Assembly (NCBI RefSeq): GCF_000721605.1
Contig: NZ_JOIZ01000010.1
Coordinates: 62,001 to 126,000 of the forward strand
Length of the DNA stretch: 64,000 bases
Reading direction: 5' to 3'
Origin: Streptomyces sp. NRRL S-37
GTDB taxonomy: Bacteria; Actinomycetota; Actinomycetes; Streptomycetales; Streptomycetaceae
Under the pieces are notes generated by a model. It had not been told where the DNA came from and ran no database searches. It saw only the letters and a program-made list of their open reading frames with translations. This document shows positions 24,596 to 33,407 of the stretch, piece after piece (position 1 is the stretch's first letter; each line of letters begins with the position of its first letter). A program made the translations under genes and the position numbers.

Positions 24596-26116
24596 TCAGG
24601 GTGTGGGGTGCTCTGTCGAGGCGGTAGGGGAACCGGCGGTCCCGCCGGCCTGGAGGCCGTTGCGGAAGGCGGCTGCGAGCCCTGGCGTCGCTGCAGCCAC
24701 GGGGACTTGCTCCCGCTCGTGTGGTGGACGGAAAGATCCCGTCCGGCGTGTACGCGTGGGAAGAGCGGGCGCGTCGGCCGAGTCGCCAGCCGCTGCGGTT
24801 TCCGGCCCCCCTGCGATGCCGGGGCGTGCGACCTGACTTGCCCCCGGGGCGGCAGGAGTCGCGGCAACCTGCTGCGGCTGCCGCCCGGAGGGCCGGACTT
24901 CCTCGGGCGGCAACGCGCCCGCATCGTCGACCGGGGCAATCGCCACCAGGAGCCGTGCCGGTATGACGACCAGGGCAGTGGTGCCCCCCGTCACGTTCTC
25001 CTGCAGGAGGACGGACAGCCCGTGTGACCGGGCGATCAACGCGGCGACCAGCAAGCCGAGCTGCCCGGCCCGGACTTGACTGCTGACGTTGACCTCGTCC
25101 GGGGCCTTGAGTAGATGGTTCATCTGCGCCCGCGTCTGCGGGTGCATGGGGATGGCCCGGTCCTCGACCTCGATGGCCAGCCCGTTCGCCACCCGCTGCG
25201 CACGCACCATCACCTTCGTCGCCGGATCGGAGCACTCGCAGGCGTTCTCGATCAGCTCGGCCAGCAGGTGCGTCAGGTCCGGACCTACATGGCCGGGCAG
25301 ACCCAGCTCGGCGCCCACGGACCCGGCCGCGACAGCGACCCGCGGATACTGCACGACCTCGGAGACGGCACCGCGCAGGGCCGTCGTGACAGGAACGGGC
25401 CGGCGCACGCTGCGCAGGGACTGCCCACCCAGCACCGCCGTACTCTCCACCTGGCGACGCATCCGCGTCACGAGGTGATCAATCTCGAAGATCGCGGCCA
25501 GCAGCTCCGGGTCGTCGGTCAGCATCTCCAGCCGACTCAGTGCCTGGAGCGCCTTACTGACCAAGGCGTGCTCCCGCATGGCCAGGCGGCGCAGCACCTC
25601 CAGGAGGACGACGGACTGGGACTCGTCGTGCACGCGGATCAGCGACGCGATGGCCTGCGCCTGGAGAGCACTCAACGCGTTGTCGATCCCGGCGTTCGCA
25701 GTGGGCGACTGCGGCGTCTGCGGATCCGGCAACGGTGGGCGTTTTCCACGGCACAGCTCGTCCGCCGACCACTGCACCGACTTCTCGACGGCTGCCGCTG
25801 CTCCTGCAACCGCTTTCAGTGCCGCTGCCCGGAACCCCTCCCCGGCCGACTGCACGGCTCTGGCGACGGTGCGCGCTCCGCGTGCCGCCACCGTGACGAC
25901 GCCCGCCAGTCCGCAGACGAGGCCGGCCAGGACCCAGCCGGGGCCTACTGCGGACACCGACTGGAGAGCGAAGGCGGCGACCAGCACCGCGGCAAGGAGC
26001 ACCAGGGGCAGTGCCACGGCGCGGCGGACGAGGCGCAGCGTGTTCGCGTCGACCGGGGGCCGCCGCCTGCGGTGGCCAGTAGCGGCCGGCCGTGCCGGGA
26101 AGGCGCTGTCAGACAT
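24596..26116 (-). CDS. cvnA: Conservon sensor-kinase-like protein CvnA
   Basis: A 506-aa membrane protein with two close N-terminal transmembrane segments (about 32-50 and 58-77), no sizeable extracellular domain between them, a helical region and a HATPase_c domain with the N-box LLAELIENACE near 284-294. The C-terminal 110 residues are Pro/Ala-rich and disordered. CvnA proteins act as the membrane module of conservons. The very short extracytoplasmic loop suggests an intramembrane or partner-derived signal (inference). ATG at 26116 follows GAGGA at 6 nt. Confidence 0.88.
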   Translation of the reverse strand: MSDSAFPARPAATGHRRRRPPVDANTLRLVRRAVALPLVLLAAVLVAAFALQSVSAVGPGWVLAGLVCGLAGVVTVAARGARTVARAVQSAGEGFRAAALKAVAGAAAAVEKSVQWSADELCRGKRPPLPDPQTPQSPTANAGIDNALSALQAQAIASLIRVHDESQSVVLLEVLRRLAMREHALVSKALQALSRLEMLTDDPELLAAIFEIDHLVTRMRRQVESTAVLGGQSLRSVRRPVPVTTALRGAVSEVVQYPRVAVAAGSVGAELGLPGHVGPDLTHLLAELIENACECSDPATKVMVRAQRVANGLAIEVEDRAIPMHPQTRAQMNHLLKAPDEVNVSSQVRAGQLGLLVAALIARSHGLSVLLQENVTGGTTALVVIPARLLVAIAPVDDAGALPPEEVRPSGRQPQQVAATPAAPGASQVARPGIAGGPETAAAGDSADAPALPTRTRRTGSFRPPHEREQVPVAAATPGLAAAFRNGLQAGGTAGSPTASTEHPTP

Positions 26117-26143
26117 GGGAATCCTCGTCAGGGGGTGGGGTGG

Positions 26144-28045
26144 CTATGCGTGCTGCGGCGTCAGATCTGCGGCGCTCTGGCGCGTGCTGCGGGAGGTCGA
26201 GCGGGGCGCCGGAACCGCGACCGCGCCGTGGCGGGAGGACGACTGCTTCGCCACCTGCTGAAGGAGCAAGGCGCTCTGGATCAGGCCCATGTGGCTGAAC
26301 GCCTGCGGGAAGTTGCCGAGCTGGCGCTGCTGGACAGGGTCGTACTCCTCCGCCAGGAGCCCGAGGTCGCTACGCAACGCCAGGAGACGCTCGAACAGGC
26401 CACGGGCTTCACCGAGGCGGCCGGTCAGGGCCAGGCCATCCACGAGCCAGAAGGAGCAGAGGACGAAAGTGCCCTCATTGCCCTTCAAACCATCCACCCC
26501 GGTGCGCTTGCCGCGGGTCCGATACCGATGCACGAGCCCGTCATCCGTGGAGAGTTCCCGACGTACGGCGTCCACCGTGCCGATGACGCGCGGGTCGTCG
26601 GGCGGAAGGAAGCCGGTGCGGGGGATGAGCAGCGTGGCGGCGTCCAGTTCCTTCGAGCCGTAGGACTGGGTGAAGGTGTTGCGCACCGGGTCGAAGCCCT
26701 TGTCACAGACCTCCCGGTGGATCGTCGCCCGCAGTTCGACCAGGGGGGCCAGGTCCATGGTGAGCGCGCCAGCTTCGGCCAGGCGGATGGTGCGGTCAAC
26801 CGCCACCCAGGCCATCACCTTGGAATGGACGAAATGCCGGCGGGCCCCGCGGACCTCCCAGATGCCCTCGTCAGGCTCCTGCCAGCGCTGCGCCAGGTGC
26901 TCGACGAGCCGCTGGTGCAGGACCGCGGTGTCGGCGCAGTGGGCGACACCGCTCTGGTGCGCGACGTACAAGGTCTCGATCACCTCGCCGTACACGTCCA
27001 GCTGCAGCTGATCCGCCGCGCCGTTTCCGACCCGCACGGGGGCCGAGCCCTCGTACCCGGGAAGCCAGGGAAGCTCCCTTTCCCGCAGATCACGCTCCCC
27101 GGTGATCCCGTACATGATCTGCAGGTTCTCCGGGTCACCGGCCACGGCACGCAGGAGCCAGCGCCGCCATGCCTGCGCCTCCTGCCGATACCCCATTCCT
27201 AGCAGCGCGGCAAGCGTCGTGGCGGCGTCGCGCAGCCAGGTGAAGCGGTAGTCCCAGTTCCGCCGGCCGCCGATCTCCTCGGGCAGCGACGTGGTCGGCG
27301 CAGCCACGATCCCGCCGCTCGGCCCATAGGTCATCGCCTTCAGCGCGATCAAGGAACGGACCACGGCCTCGCGGTAGGGCCCGTCATAGGCGCACTCCTG
27401 CGTCCAGTCCTGCCAGAAGGCGAGCGTCTCGCCGAGCGCGGCCTCCGGGTCGGGAACGTCGGACGCGGCTGCATGGGACGGGCACCAGCTGAGCACGAAC
27501 GCCACACTCTGCCCGGCGCCGATGACGAAGGCGCTGACGACCACGCCGTCCTTCTCCACCTGCGGGACGCAGGTGTCGAGCCACAGAGCGTCCGCGCCGG
27601 CCTCCGCGACCATGCGCCCACCGACCTCGTGGATCCACGGGCTGACGCTGCCGTACCCCGGACGCGGACGCATGGCAGAGACCATCTCCACCTCGCCAGC
27701 CAGTCCCTCGACGATCCGGATCACCTGCGGTGCTCCGTCGCGCGGCGGCATGAAGTCCAGGACGCGGACCGAACCCGTCGAGGTGCGCCAGATCGTTTCG
27801 AGTACGAGCGAGTCACCGCGGTACCGGCGCTCGGCGATCGCTTCGGAGCCGGGCCGGTCGACAGGCGAGGCCGGTGCGATCCGCCAGGTGCCGTGCTTCT
27901 GCGTGCCGAGGAGGCCAGAGAAGACGGCCGGTGAGTCGAAGCGGGGCAGGCACAGCCAGTCGATCGAACCGTCGTCGCAGACGTGGGCGCTGGTCTGCAT
28001 GTCGCCGATCAGGCCGTACTGCTCGATACGTGGAAGGCGTTTCAT
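26144..28045 (-). CDS. Glycoside hydrolase family 15 protein (trehalase/glucoamylase-like)
   Basis: A 633-aa protein with an N-terminal TREH_N-like beta domain (IEQYGLIGDMQTSAHVCDDG, SIDWLCLPRFDSPAVF) and a GH15 (alpha/alpha)6 barrel containing GGRRNWDYRFTWLRDAATTL, DEGIWEVRG and the C-terminal GNFPQAFSHMGLIQSALLL. Streptomyces/mycobacterial homologues hydrolyse trehalose or short alpha-glucans. No signal peptide, so cytoplasmic. The ATG at 28045 follows GGAG and excludes a long upstream extension. It lies 27 bp before cvnA on the same strand and may share its transcript. Confidence 0.85.
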   Translation of the reverse strand: MKRLPRIEQYGLIGDMQTSAHVCDDGSIDWLCLPRFDSPAVFSGLLGTQKHGTWRIAPASPVDRPGSEAIAERRYRGDSLVLETIWRTSTGSVRVLDFMPPRDGAPQVIRIVEGLAGEVEMVSAMRPRPGYGSVSPWIHEVGGRMVAEAGADALWLDTCVPQVEKDGVVVSAFVIGAGQSVAFVLSWCPSHAAASDVPDPEAALGETLAFWQDWTQECAYDGPYREAVVRSLIALKAMTYGPSGGIVAAPTTSLPEEIGGRRNWDYRFTWLRDAATTLAALLGMGYRQEAQAWRRWLLRAVAGDPENLQIMYGITGERDLRERELPWLPGYEGSAPVRVGNGAADQLQLDVYGEVIETLYVAHQSGVAHCADTAVLHQRLVEHLAQRWQEPDEGIWEVRGARRHFVHSKVMAWVAVDRTIRLAEAGALTMDLAPLVELRATIHREVCDKGFDPVRNTFTQSYGSKELDAATLLIPRTGFLPPDDPRVIGTVDAVRRELSTDDGLVHRYRTRGKRTGVDGLKGNEGTFVLCSFWLVDGLALTGRLGEARGLFERLLALRSDLGLLAEEYDPVQQRQLGNFPQAFSHMGLIQSALLLQQVAKQSSSRHGAVAVPAPRSTSRSTRQSAADLTPQHA

Positions 28046-28137
28046 CGTGTGGGTCTCCGTTAAGCCCCGCTGGGCGAGGGGTGGCGTCAGGGCCGCCGAA
28101 GCGGCCGGGGCCGGGCAGTGAGTCCAAGGAGCCGCGG

Positions 28138-28281
28138 TCACGGGGATGAAGGAGGCATCGTCGAAAGCGGCGTGGAGTCCCTGTCTGCTGGATCTAGGCC
28201 AGCCGCGCGAGCGCCTCGGCACACCAGCCATGCCGTCGGGAGGAGGATCAGGCCGATGAGGACGGCTCCGGTGAGGGTCAT
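28138..28281 (-). CDS. 47-aa single-span membrane peptide
   Basis: ATG at 28281 overlaps the stop of the DUF6415 gene (ATGA) and encodes a 47-aa peptide whose N-terminal 20 residues (MTLTGAVLIGLILLPTAWLV) form one membrane span, followed by a positively charged turn (CRGARAAG) and a Ser/Pro-rich tail. Translational coupling to DUF6415, which also ends in a membrane segment, supports it being a real partner. Confidence 0.55.
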   Translation of the reverse strand: MTLTGAVLIGLILLPTAWLVCRGARAAGLDPADRDSTPLSTMPPSSP

Positions 28282-28766
28282 GTCCGAGGCACCGAAGCGG
28301 CCCAGACGAGGCAGACGAGGGCGACGGCCAAGACCGCACCGCGCAGGACGTTGGGCTGCGGCTTCCGCCAGGCCCGTCTCCGCGCCGGCGGGGTCGCTCC
28401 GATGTCGTCCTGCTGCACCTTCGCGATGAGTTCCTGGGTCGCTTCGGCGAGTTTGACGAGATGTACCCGGCTGGGCACGTAACCCTCCGGGAGGCCATCC
28501 GAGCAGAGTCGCTGCGCACGGAGCAGGGTCGGCTCCTGCGAAGACGTCAGGGTTCCGAGCTGGTTGATGTGCCCGCGTAGCCGTAGTGCGAGGTCCTCCA
28601 CATCGGCCGCAGTCTCGGGCACCGGCGAGTCCTCGCCCAGCACGAGCGTCACCGTCTCCGTCGCGGAAGCTGCTTGGTCACGCCGCACCCCCGGCTCACT
28701 GAGGGCTCTCCGGTCCTGACCACTGCGTTGGCAGGGCACCCGGCGAGGGGCCAGTGAGAGACGCAT
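28278..28766 (-). CDS. DUF6415 family protein with C-terminal membrane segment
   Basis: A 162-aa protein with the DUF6415-like core TADVEDLALRLRGHINQLGT-type helix (about 53-72), a second helix with HLVKLAEATQELIAKVQ and a C-terminal hydrophobic segment (LRGAVLAVALVCLVWAAS). ATG at 28766 follows AGGAG at 7 nt. Such proteins are common near Streptomyces natural product loci; their role is unknown. It is divergent from the HTH-TPR gene. Confidence 0.65.
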   Translation of the reverse strand: MRLSLAPRRVPCQRSGQDRRALSEPGVRRDQAASATETVTLVLGEDSPVPETAADVEDLALRLRGHINQLGTLTSSQEPTLLRAQRLCSDGLPEGYVPSRVHLVKLAEATQELIAKVQQDDIGATPPARRRAWRKPQPNVLRGAVLAVALVCLVWAASVPRT

Positions 28767-28784
28767 GACACAACTCCTATATGG

Positions 28785-28800
28785 ATCAAGCTAAGTTGAT
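28785..28800. promoter_or_regulatory. Inverted repeat between divergent DUF6415 and HTH-TPR genes
   Basis: ATCAA-N6-TTGAT sits 18 bp upstream of the DUF6415 start in the AT-rich divergent space. It could be an operator for the adjacent HTH-TPR regulator. Evidence is symmetry and position only. Confidence 0.35.
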
Positions 28801-28955
28801 TGAGGAACGCCGTGCACCGCAGTCGGCCGGCGTGCAAGGTGAGTGATCCGGCCGCTACGTTGAGCGAACCGCGAATCCCCGCTGATGGGTATGCCTGCGT
28901 GGCCCCCAAGGCCGTCAAAGGCGTCAAAGATCATTTCGGACATGAGGGGCAGTCC

Positions 28956-30344
28956 ATGGCCCGTGAGCGAAACGTCGCCCTCGCCGCACTCCTGCGCGAA
29001 GCGGGCTGGTCCCAGCCCCAAGCAGCCGCTGCGGTCGCTCGTGTTGCCGCGGAGAGTGGTGCACGCGAGTTGGAGGCCATCTCCCGCTCGCACATCGCCA
29101 TGTGGGTCAAGGGCACGAAGCCCAGCGGACGAGCGCCTCATATCCTGCGTGAGACGCTGTCCCGCAGGCTCGGCCGACGCCTCACCCTCGCTGACCTCGG
29201 GCTGGAAGACGGGCCAACAGGCTCGACCGACAGTAGTTCCGACTGGAGCGTCGATCCTCTGACCGTGCTGGCCGAGCTGGGAAGCGACGATCTGGACATG
29301 CACCGACGCAAGCTGCTGGCGACCGCCGCATACTCGGCCGCCGGCCTCACTCTGCCTGCGAGCTCGTGGTGGACAACCGCCCCAGCCGCGGCGGCATCGC
29401 GCGCAGCAGTCTCCCCACGGCTGGTAACGCAGGCCGACATCGACGACGTCCGCAACCTGACGGCCTTCTACTCCGCACGGGACCAGCAGCGTGGTGGAGC
29501 CTCGGGGCGCTCGGCCTTGGCCGGCCATCTTCGCGACGAAGCTGTTCCGCTGCTGGGCAGCCGGTTCCGCACGGAACGGCACCGCCGGGACACGTACTCG
29601 GCCGTGGCAGAGATGACCTACCTCGCCGGCTGGATGGCGTTCGATGCCTCGGAGCACCGCACCGCCCAGCGGTACCTCACCCTCGCCGCACGCATCGCGG
29701 CCGAAGCCGGAGACGGACCGTTGGGCGGCCACATCTTGCGCGCTCTTGCCCATCAAGCAGTCGACCTCGGGCACCCACGCAAGGCCCTCGACCTGGCCGA
29801 CGCCTCCATGGCCCACACCCACTACGGCCAGGCCAGCTCGCGCGAGAAGGCCCTGCTCTCGATCGTCCACGCCCGCGCCCTGGCCGCCGACGGCGACCGC
29901 CCCGGCACCCTCGCGGCCATCAGCCGCGCGGAGCGTGACCTCGCACACGCCAACAACGAGGACGCGCCAGACCGCGTCGGCTTCTTCCAGGACGCGTCCC
30001 TCGCCCACGAAACTGCCTGCGCCCTGCGCGACCTGGGTAACCCCGTCGAGGCGGAGATCCATTTTCAGCGTAGCGTCGCCACCCGCCGCCAGCAGCAGTA
30101 CGCCCGCACCCACAGCGTGACCCTCGGCTACCTCGGTGCCGTCCAGGTCCAGCAGGGACGCCTCGATGAGGCGTGCGGCACCTGGGAACAAGCCCTCGAC
30201 GCCATGGTCGGCGTTCAGTCCGGCCGTGCCCGCGACGTCATCGTTCGCATGCGGAGCGACCTCTCGCCCGTCCGGCAACGCGGAGGCCGCCAAGCCGCCG
30301 AACTGGACCGCCGCGCACGGGAAATGCTGCGCGCCATAGGCTGA
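28956..30344 (+). CDS. HTH-TPR regulator
   Basis: A 462-aa protein with an N-terminal DNA-binding-like domain (ALAALLREAGWSQPQAAAAV, then SRSHIAMWVKGTKPSGRAPH, about residues 6-60) and a long all-helical TPR region (about 180-450; e.g. YLTLAARIAAEAGDGPLGGH). This layout is typical of Streptomyces accessory regulators that may sense peptides. The ATG at 28956 is chosen for AGGGG 6 nt upstream; an upstream in-frame start has no site. TrmO follows 72 bp downstream on the same strand. Confidence 0.75.
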   Translation: MARERNVALAALLREAGWSQPQAAAAVARVAAESGARELEAISRSHIAMWVKGTKPSGRAPHILRETLSRRLGRRLTLADLGLEDGPTGSTDSSSDWSVDPLTVLAELGSDDLDMHRRKLLATAAYSAAGLTLPASSWWTTAPAAAASRAAVSPRLVTQADIDDVRNLTAFYSARDQQRGGASGRSALAGHLRDEAVPLLGSRFRTERHRRDTYSAVAEMTYLAGWMAFDASEHRTAQRYLTLAARIAAEAGDGPLGGHILRALAHQAVDLGHPRKALDLADASMAHTHYGQASSREKALLSIVHARALAADGDRPGTLAAISRAERDLAHANNEDAPDRVGFFQDASLAHETACALRDLGNPVEAEIHFQRSVATRRQQQYARTHSVTLGYLGAVQVQQGRLDEACGTWEQALDAMVGVQSGRARDVIVRMRSDLSPVRQRGGRQAAELDRRAREMLRAIG

Positions 30345-30416
30345 CCGCAATGGAAGATCGCGCCTGCGGTCGGCGACTGCCGAACACGCGATTTTGGGGG
30401 AGAGGAACGAGCGCCG

Positions 30417-30899
30417 ATGGCAACATACGAAGTCGAATCGATCGGAACGGTCGTCGGGGGCCACACCCGCGTCCAGGACGACTACCAAGGCGGGATCGAA
30501 TCGATCATCCGACTGAACGACGCTTTCCCGCTCGAAACGCTGCAGGGGATCGAGGAGTTCTCCCACCTGGCGGTGACCTGGCGCTTCCACCTGGCGCGAC
30601 CCGAGGACGTACAGCTTCACGCGCGCAGCCCACGGGGAAACCCGATCTGGCCGGCGACCGGTACGTTCGTCCACCGCAACCACCGGCGCCCAAGCCAACT
30701 GGCGATCAGCTACCCGAGGCTGCTCAGTGTGGACGGCCGGGACCTCGTCGTCACCGACTTGGACGCTGTTGACGGAACCCCCGTACTCGATATGGCGCCA
30801 TACTTCACGCAGATGGGGCCCCGAGGCCCGATCCGTCAGCCAGCTTGGCCGGCCGAGATGCTTGCCACCTACTGGCTTGATGCATCGGAGCGTCCGTAA
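30417..30899 (+). CDS. trmO: TrmO-family tRNA t6A37 methyltransferase
   Basis: A 160-aa TrmO (UPF0066) protein. Conserved blocks are VESIGTVVGG at the N-terminus, EEFSHLAVTWRFH (43-55), the HARSPRGNPIWPATGTFVHR segment (63-82) and the DLDAVDGTPVLDMAPYF block (112-128). TrmO methylates N6-threonylcarbamoyladenosine at tRNA position 37 using SAM through a single beta-barrel fold. Here it is on a mobile element and next to regulators, so an accessory or antibiotic-linked role is possible. Full length for the family core, without the extra C-terminal domain of E. coli TrmO. Confidence 0.82.
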   Translation: MATYEVESIGTVVGGHTRVQDDYQGGIESIIRLNDAFPLETLQGIEEFSHLAVTWRFHLARPEDVQLHARSPRGNPIWPATGTFVHRNHRRPSQLAISYPRLLSVDGRDLVVTDLDAVDGTPVLDMAPYFTQMGPRGPIRQPAWPAEMLATYWLDASERP

Positions 30900-30937
30900 G
30901 CTGACTCGCCGAAGCGACTCCTCACCTGCAAGAGTGT

Positions 30938-31378
30938 TCATCGGGGCCCACCCGCGGGGATACGGAAGGTGCACCACGTAGTCCGGCCGTCCTTGCTAAC
31001 CCCCCACTCCCAGGACAAGGCTCGGACCAGAGCGAGACCCCTCCCCGAGGTGTCCTCCGCTTCGGCCCCACGCAAGGTCGCCGGCGTCGAACTGCCGTCC
31101 ACGACCTCGACACGGATCTCGGCGCCTCGGCACCGGACGCGCAGCGCGACGTCTCCAGTTCCGTGCTTGACCCCGTTGGTTACCAGCTCCGAAACGCAAA
31201 GAACCACGCTTTCCCTCAAAGGCTCCGCGACCTTGCAGAGCTTCAGGAAGACGCTGCTGACGTGACGGGATCGGCCCACACAGATCGGCTCCGCGGCGAA
31301 GCACGCTTCGAAAGCGGCATACCCAAGGGGCGGCAGCGATGTCGCCATCACTGTTGCGACAGCTGTTGCGACGGTCAT
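30938..31378 (-). CDS. Anti-sigma-type ATP-binding regulator (HATPase_c_2)
   Basis: A 146-aa GHKL ATPase domain resembling RsbW-like proteins, with N-box VVLCVSELVTNGVKHG (about 55-70) and a G1-like TSGRGLALVRALSWEWG. No histidine kinase dimerisation domain. Streptomyces have many such proteins; they bind anti-anti-sigma or regulatory partners. The ATG at 31378 is preceded by GGGAG and overlaps the stop of a small Cys-rich ORF by 4 nt. Confidence 0.82.
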   Translation of the reverse strand: MTVATAVATVMATSLPPLGYAAFEACFAAEPICVGRSRHVSSVFLKLCKVAEPLRESVVLCVSELVTNGVKHGTGDVALRVRCRGAEIRVEVVDGSSTPATLRGAEAEDTSGRGLALVRALSWEWGVSKDGRTTWCTFRIPAGGPR

Positions 31379-31536
31379 CGGGCTCCCCCCAGATGGATGG
31401 CGCGGTGAACATGCGACTGCGACTTCAGGCGCGGGCACGACTCGTCGGATTCCGCTGCGCCGTGCCAGCATGATTCGCATCCCGTGATGGGACAGCCGAT
31501 TCGACGCCAGCAGCTATGAGATACGGACCCGTGCAT
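31375..31536 (-). CDS. Small Cys-rich ORF coupled to the ATP-binding regulator
   Basis: A 53-aa frame starting at the ATG at 31536 contains six Cys (SCWRRIGCPITGCESCWHG and a later DESC), as in a zinc-binding knuckle. Its TGA overlaps the ATG of the ATP-binding gene. The frame is open upstream to 31695 and no strong ribosome site is seen, so the start is uncertain. The terminal overlap is the main support. Confidence 0.35.
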   Translation of the reverse strand: MHGSVSHSCWRRIGCPITGCESCWHGAAESDESCPRLKSQSHVHRAIHLGGAR

Positions 31537-31807
31537 CTGCGTGCCGTCTGTGTGAGCCAGCGTACCATCGATGGCAGGGTGACCGACACCCAGGACGTTG
31601 CCACCCCAGCCCTGTCTCAACTCCGCATTGAGGTCGCCATCTAGCCGACGACAGGTCCCCTGCGACGTGGGCACAGCCAAGCGTCTGGTTCCCAACGGGA
31701 GTCTCCTCTCTGGGCTGGCAGATCAAGATGACCTGTCACCAACGCAGTTCGTCGGTGCGCGGACGGTGCAGTGCCATGAGTCTGGAGGCGCTTCGGCTTT
31801 GAGGGGC

Positions 31808-31841
31808 ATCGCTGTAGCGATATCGCTGCAGCGATATCGAT
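31808..31841. promoter_or_regulatory. Tandem palindromic operator before HTH-TPR gene
   Basis: Two adjoining 14-bp repeats of ATCGCTGYAGCGAT (31808-31821 and 31822-31835; the second is a perfect palindrome) are followed by the half unit ATCGAT. A -10-like TAGCCT lies at 31849-31854, so the repeats cover the expected -35 of the gene starting at 31905. This is the layout of a repressor operator bound by two or more dimers. The rest of 31537-31904 shows no gene. Confidence 0.6.
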
Positions 31842-31904
31842 CTCCACCTAGCCTGGTTTCACGGTTGGGTGAGCTGGACCGTGACAAGGAAAGCCGAGGT
31901 GACC

Positions 31905-33407
31905 ATGTCAGGGGGGCCAGGGCGCACGTGCGTGCGGTGCGGGCTGCCGATCAGCCGGTACAACCCGGATACACGCTGTTCCACCTGCGCCCGGGCCGAT
32001 GCGGCACCGACGATCCCCGACCGGGCTTGGCGCGACGAGGAAGTGCACCGAGCCCTTGCGGCCTGGGATTTCGGAACGGTCCTACGTTTGGTCCGGCGCC
32101 GATCTGGGCTGTCGCAGAAGGCCGTTCGGGAGCTGACCGGGCTGACTCAAGGCTTCATCTCGGACCTGGAGCGCGGCCTCAAGCAGGTCAACGGCCGCGA
32201 GACCATCATCGATCTCCTGACCGGACTCGGGCTTCCCTCCGACCTGCGCCCGCTCCTCCTCGCTCCCTTCGCACAGGCCGAATCGCAGCGACTTGGCGAG
32301 TCCATCGACCCGGCTTTGCCGTGGACGGCGGCTCGTATGGTGACGTCACTGGAAGTAGCCGTCGGAGGAGCCATGAACGGATTGAACCGCCGCAGCGTGA
32401 TCGCCGCACTGGGTGGGGCCGGTCTCACGCAGTACATCCTGCAAGCAGCCATCGCCCCTCCCGAGGCCGTCGCCGCCACCGTCCGGAACGGAATCAGCGT
32501 CTCCGACCAGCTCCTCACCAGCCTGCAGTCCACCACCGATGCTCTGCGTCAGGCCGACGCCAGCCACGGCAGCGGCAATCTTGCCCGAGCCGCCACAGCA
32601 CACCTCAAATTCCTCCTCCGGCTCCTGAAGGAAGGCGACTTTGACGAGGCGACCGGCCGACGCCTCGCGGCGGTGACTGCAGACACTGCGATCCAGACTG
32701 GCTGGTACTACTTCGACAGCGGCGCCCACACCGTCGCCCACAACCTCCTCCTTGGAGCCCTGCGCGCTGCCCATGCCAGTGGTGACAGCAGGCTGCGGGC
32801 CGGGGCGCTGTCCTTCATCGCCATTCACGGCTACTCCGCTGGTGACCCCCGCGATGCGGTCACCGCCGCACGCACCGCCCGCCAGGTCATCGCTGACCAG
32901 GACGCACCTGCCCTGCACGCGATGCTCCTCACCCGCCAGGCCCGCGGGCACGCCCGTCTACGCGAAGACCGTCAGGCCCTCATCGCCCTGGAAGAGGCAC
33001 AGGTTCTGTGCGCCCGCGGCGGCGGAGAGGACGACCCACGCTGGCTGTACTGGATCAACCCCGGCGAGATCATGGGACAGACCGGCAGTTGCTTGCTCGA
33101 CCTCGGCCATCCCGATCAGGCTGCCGAGGCGTTCGCAGATGCCCGCAACGCCTTCAGCCCGAACGAGATCCGCACCCGGGCCCAGTTCCTCTCCCGCGCC
33201 GCCACCGCCCAGATGCGCGCCGGCGACGTCGACGCCGGAGCTATCACCGGACACGAAGTCCTCGCTCTCGTCGCCGGAGTACGCTCCGCACGCCTGGACG
33301 ACAACCTCGCCACGATGCTCACCGAAGCCCGCCGCTACTCCTCGGCGGCACCCGTCCAGGAACTCCTGGAACGCGGTCAGACCGTCATGGAAGAACGTGC
33401 CGCATGA
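31905..33407 (+). CDS. Zinc-knuckle HTH-TPR regulator
   Basis: A 500-aa protein. A CVRCGLP ... CSTC zinc-ribbon-like knuckle lies at about 8-29. An XRE-type helix-turn-helix (LRLVRRRSGLSQKAVRELTG, then LTQGFISDLERG) follows at about 60-93, and a TPR-like helical region fills the rest. The ATG at 31905 is preferred over the GTG at 31869 because GAGG precedes it by 6 nt. It is preceded by a double palindromic operator and followed, with ATGA overlap, by a HAD phosphatase. This pair resembles Streptomyces regulator/HAD modules of unknown purpose. Confidence 0.78.
   Translation: MSGGPGRTCVRCGLPISRYNPDTRCSTCARADAAPTIPDRAWRDEEVHRALAAWDFGTVLRLVRRRSGLSQKAVRELTGLTQGFISDLERGLKQVNGRETIIDLLTGLGLPSDLRPLLLAPFAQAESQRLGESIDPALPWTAARMVTSLEVAVGGAMNGLNRRSVIAALGGAGLTQYILQAAIAPPEAVAATVRNGISVSDQLLTSLQSTTDALRQADASHGSGNLARAATAHLKFLLRLLKEGDFDEATGRRLAAVTADTAIQTGWYYFDSGAHTVAHNLLLGALRAAHASGDSRLRAGALSFIAIHGYSAGDPRDAVTAARTARQVIADQDAPALHAMLLTRQARGHARLREDRQALIALEEAQVLCARGGGEDDPRWLYWINPGEIMGQTGSCLLDLGHPDQAAEAFADARNAFSPNEIRTRAQFLSRAATAQMRAGDVDAGAITGHEVLALVAGVRSARLDDNLATMLTEARRYSSAAPVQELLERGQTVMEERAA

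Noticed and set aside
28791..30977. 728-codon minus-strand frame opposite the HTH-TPR and trmO genes
   Set aside because: Spans two genes with clear domains on the other strand.
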